Assembly (NCBI GenBank): GCA_029891385.1
Contig: CM057225.1
Coordinates: 74,433,387 to 74,497,386, forward strand
Direction of reading: 5' to 3'
Length of the DNA stretch: 64,000 nt
DNA from: Erythroxylum novogranatense
Taxonomy: Eukaryota > Streptophyta > Magnoliopsida > Malpighiales > Erythroxylaceae
Part shown: positions 60,149 through 64,000 of the stretch, in pieces
Layout of the letters: each line of letters starts with the position of its first letter
How positions within the stretch are numbered: position 1 is the stretch's first letter
The notes under the pieces: generated by a model
The model's input: the letters and a program-made list of their open reading frames with translations, nothing else
Database searches by the model: none
What the model was told of the DNA's origin: nothing
Made by a program: the position numbers and the translations under genes

Positions 60149-63100
60149 TGTTGGACCCCAAACTTTTGATGAAAATTAGAAATAATAAAATGAATTTAAG
60201 TGAGAAAGAAATTGGTGAGAAAATTATGAATTTAAGGAAATTTGATGAAATTAAAAAAAAATATGATGAAAGAATTGTTTAATTTTGAGGACTTTGATAT
60301 TTGAGTGAACTTATATGAATTATGAGAAGAAAGTGGATGAGTTGATTGAAATGAAGTTAAATAGCAAGAATTAAAAAGAAAAAGTGTGAAAATTTGAAGA
60401 ATTTAGAAAGTTTGACTTGAGAGTTGACTTTTTGTTTGAGAAAAAATTTGAGAATATTGTCTTTTGGAAATTTGTAGATTATGGCAAGAGCTTTCTGTGG
60501 CCATAAAGTTTGATATTTTTCGATATCGGGAGTGAGAGTTATGATCAGTCAATGTTCGCTTGAAATTTGACTTTTTGAGGAAAAAGTTGAATTTTTGATT
60601 TAGGCAAAATTCGAGAAAATGATTAACATGAAAATTGTAGCCTCTGTCGAGAGCTTTTTGTGGACATAAAGTTTGCTATTTTTTGATATCGGGATTGAGA
60701 GATATGAATTTCTGAAGATATGCCTTGTTTTGAAAATGCTATTAAGTATAGATTTGTGTGTTCTATGCTTCGAGACCACTCGTCGTATGGATTTAGTTTG
60801 AATTAGAGAAAGTGGTCTTAATGAAAGTTTTAGATGATGTTTTTATCTTTCCATTGATATAAATTTTACAATTTTTCGATATCGGGGCTAGGAGTTATGA
60901 GCGATTAAAAATTGGAAGTCGTTTAGGAAAAGTTATTTTGGGACAGAATCTTTGATTGAGGTTTTGACCCCTTTTGAGACCTAATTTGATTTTGAGTACT
61001 TCAGGGAAGTTGTAGATCTTCCTTTGATCTTTTTATTGACACCAAATTTGTCAAATTCCGAGTTCGGGATCGAGAGATATGATTTTAGAAAAGTTCAGTT
61101 TTGAAGTTCCGATACTTTGTTTTTAATCCTATCCCTTTTGTAATCTTTTGCTTATAATTCCTTCGTCTGACATCCGATTGATTTGATTCTTGAAGCGTTG
61201 GATTCCTAAGACAATTAATTTCATTTTCTTGAAGAATTATGATTTTTAGGAGATTAAATGGAAAGAGATTGATTGAACCAAAAGTAGGAGATTTGGTTAT
61301 AGGTTATAAGTTGGATAATTTTCTGAATATGGTTCAGTATTTTGTGATTTTCGGGAGCTGTACAACTCTGATTGAGTTGATTCTTGAGGGAAAATAAAGT
61401 TAAGACATAGGGCTACAACTCTTGTGAAGGGATCGAAATTTAATGTCATCTCTAAGATTGTTAATTTCTGGAATTAAATTCGCGTAATGTTCAGTCTCGG
61501 ATTTTTCGCAGGTCCGATAGTATTTCGGCTATAACTTCTTCGTTTCTTATCTGAATTGAGCGCGGTCGGTGGTGTTGGATTCGTATGAGCTAGAGGAAAA
61601 ATTTTCAAGAAGAAACTTTGTCCAAATTATTTCGTTTAGATGCTTGAAAACAGAACGCAAGTAGTCAGTTTTTCAAGTTCCTGCAGGGGCAATTTTGGGA
61701 AATAGGCAAATAAGTGAGGGTAACTTGGTCATTTTGGTACCATTTTAGGTGACATGGAAGAAACACCATAGGAGCTGTCATTTTACCCATTTAATACAGC
61801 AGAAGATTCACGAAAAATGAAGAGAAAGGAAGAAGAAACTTTGGAGAAGAGAAGAGAGAAGATATGTTCGGCCATGAGAAGGAGGAAAAGAGGAAAGAAA
61901 AAAAGCTTGGAGTTTTGAGTTTCTACCATGATATTTTCGTGATTTCTAGATAGAAAAGAAGGAAGAAGATGGAAGCTTCATCTTAGAGCAAGAAAATTCA
62001 AAATTTGAGAAGATGAAGGTAAGAGATGAACCTTGACCTTTGATTTGTTCTTGAATCCTTGGTTTAGATCTATGGAAAATGTTATAGGTTTGTTAATTCC
62101 ATGATAAATTTTGGGAGATTTCATGTTAGATTGATTTAATTTTGGTTATGAATGGGTTAGGGTTTTTCGTCTTGAATTTGGGGATTTTGAAAATTTGTTA
62201 GTGTATTGATTTAGAATGTTTGGAATTATGATGAGTATGGGGTTTCTATAGTTCATTTTAGTCCTTATGTTTTTGTGATTTTGAAATTGGTGATTTTGGT
62301 TTAGGAACCTTTAGCTTGGATGAAGGAAAGAAGTAATGGAGGAATTGAAACTTTGGAAAAGTTTCTAGCAAGAAAATGAGGTGGGTATCATATTTATTTT
62401 TGGAATTATAAACTTTATGTGTGTTCTTTGGAATTCAAGAAAGTGAAAGGGATTTTTTTAAGTCATTGTTTTGAATATTTTGATGAAATTGAACAATTGA
62501 TTGTTCAATGTAGAAGAGAAATATTTGAAAATGGATAGTTTATATTTTTAGAATACGAATTTTCTGATTTCCGAATGCTTTTGAAATTGAATAGCAAATA
62601 TTGTTTATGTTTGAATGTATTTATTTTTGAATCATAAGTTTTGTAGGAGTTTAAAAAAAAATCAAAATAAAGAATGAGAAATGTTTGGAAAAATTATTGT
62701 TTATCTTGGGAAAAGTAAGAAGAGGATAAAAGATTTGTAAATTGATGTTTTAAAATAATTTGATAAATGATTCCAAAGAATTGACGAATTATGAAAAATT
62801 GTTGCATTTATTGAGTTTGGAAGTTTAATTAAGAAATTTTATTACTTGAGGTTTGACTTATCTAACTAAATTAACAAAGTTGTTTAAAGTAGATGTTTTG
62901 TTTACTAGAGATATTGCTAAAAGTGTTTCGGTTAAGTGAATGAAAATGTATCGATTTTTTTGCATTATTTGATTTTAAGTGATTTGATAAAATTTAAGAA
63001 GGAAAGTATCGACTTTTATTTATTTTCAAATGGGTTTAAAAATTGGTACAAGTCTTGAATGATTGATAAGTTAGGAAATGTTGTATTCTTTAATCTTGAA

Positions 63101-64000
63101 AATTGAGAAATTCTTTGGGTTTGAATTTACTCCTTTTGAAAGAAATTATGGTTTCCGAATATGTTTGAAAGTGTTTATACAATATTGGTTATGGAAAAGT
63201 TTGAAAAAAAAATGAGGACTTTTCAAATATTGTTAGAATGTCTTCTATAGAAAATGTTTGAACAACTTAGGATTTCCGAATTCTTTCAGCATTGGTTACA
63301 AAATAGTGTTTATAAAAGTGTTTGAAAAGTTTACGATTTCCGAACTTGTTTTAAAAAAAAATGTTTGACAAAGTTGTGTTTGAAATTGTTTGAAAATAAA
63401 GGTTACTTAAATGTTGAAAAGAACGATTTCCGAAAAGCGTTTGGAATGGTGTAGAAATGTTGAGAGTTTTTGATTCCCAAAAAAATGCTTTTGAAATTGT
63501 TAAAAAAATATGGTTTAAGTATATAAGTGTTTGACAATTATGATTTTCGAAAGCTTTTGAAAGTGTTATAAAAATACCGTTTGAAATTATGATAAACATA
63601 TCGTTTATAAAAGTGCTTGATAATTATGATTTCCGATATATTGGGATTGATTGATAAAATACATTGCAATTTCTGATTGTTTTTTTTTTAATTGAAAATC
63701 TTGATTTCTGAATGAACAATGATTTTTACAAAGTTATTAGTCATCATGTTTTGAATTTTATAAGGAATGGCTACCATGAGTGAAATCAATGTTATGAATG
63801 ATTTGATGAGATTTGATGCGATTTTCGAGTTAAAATTGTTTTAATGATTTGATAAAGTATCAAAGGTGTGGCATACTTTGTTACGAATTGTGTGAATTGA
63901 TTGAGGTTTTGATTGTCATGAGCTGGTGATGGATTGTGATTATATTTTGTTTGTCCGATGACAAATATATGGAGAATTGTAATATGCATGTATGTGATAT
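60149..64000 (+). mobile_element. Family-A LTR, running off the window
   Basis: Begins TGTTGGACCCC, preceded by TGCAA (60144-60148), a possible duplication. It is collinear with the other family-A LTRs: AAG|GTAAGAG at 62016-62025 and GAGGTGGGTA at 62377-62386. The TATA box expected near 61770 is not evident. From about 62400 the sequence is AT-rich LTR with no gene. The 3' end is not in the window. Confidence 0.85.

Overview
The window is nuclear DNA of a flowering plant, most likely a eudicot. It is AT-rich, has GT-AG introns, and carries Ty1-copia, Ty3-gypsy (chromodomain) and Athila-type retrotransposons primed by initiator Met-tRNA. No species can be named from what is visible. Only one host gene is supported: the last two exons of a La-type RNA-binding protein at the left edge (1-312). 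Nearly everything from 4.9 kb onward is nested, decayed LTR retrotransposon sequence.

Layout. 1-4904: end of the La-like gene, AT-rich flank, one orphan exon-like ORF, a poly(A)-tailed retroposon remnant on the minus strand, and a 36-bp tandem repeat. 4910-26194: a complete Ty1-copia element (target duplication CTTCA) with LTRs of about 2.1 kb. Its 5' LTR is split by a gypsy solo LTR (6120-8931, duplication AAGAA). Its 3' LTR is split by a non-autonomous LARD-like element (16858-25674, duplication CTCCT) with LTRs of about 4.1 kb around only 621 bp. The copia gag-pol (11320-15273) is dead. 26200-28784: no recognisable gene. 29211-34900: Athila-type ORF1 relic split by a solo LTR of the LARD family (30292-34850, duplication TTATG). 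35053-36700: a tRNA-derived SINE-like unit, then a 5'-truncated chromovirus pol, then its complete 3' LTR (36696-40092). 40093-54295: a minus-strand chromovirus with gag, protease and part of pol, split by two head-to-head LTR fragments (44435-46949 and 46950-50850) and missing most of its reverse transcriptase. 54296-64000: three successive LTRs, each starting inside the previous one (54296, 58874, 60149); the last leaves the window.

Two LTR families dominate. Family A starts TGTTGGACCCC and ends GGGTCCCAACA: two LARD LTRs, the 30292 solo, 54296 and 60149. Family B starts TGTAACATC and ends near GCTACA: 6120-8931, 36696-40092, 40851-42160, 44435, 46950, 52606, 58874. Family B is tied by its neighbours to chromodomain gypsy pol. 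Both families have conserved sub-structure that coding annotation does not explain: TATA boxes at fixed distances, splice-donor-like sites, a small GAGYT hairpin followed by CACCC in the 3' part, paired hairpins, and fast-changing CpG-rich or palindromic cassettes. Coding relics are broken mainly by changes consistent with C-to-T decay (Trp or Gln to stop, Asp to Asn). That fits long-term cytosine methylation of silent copies.
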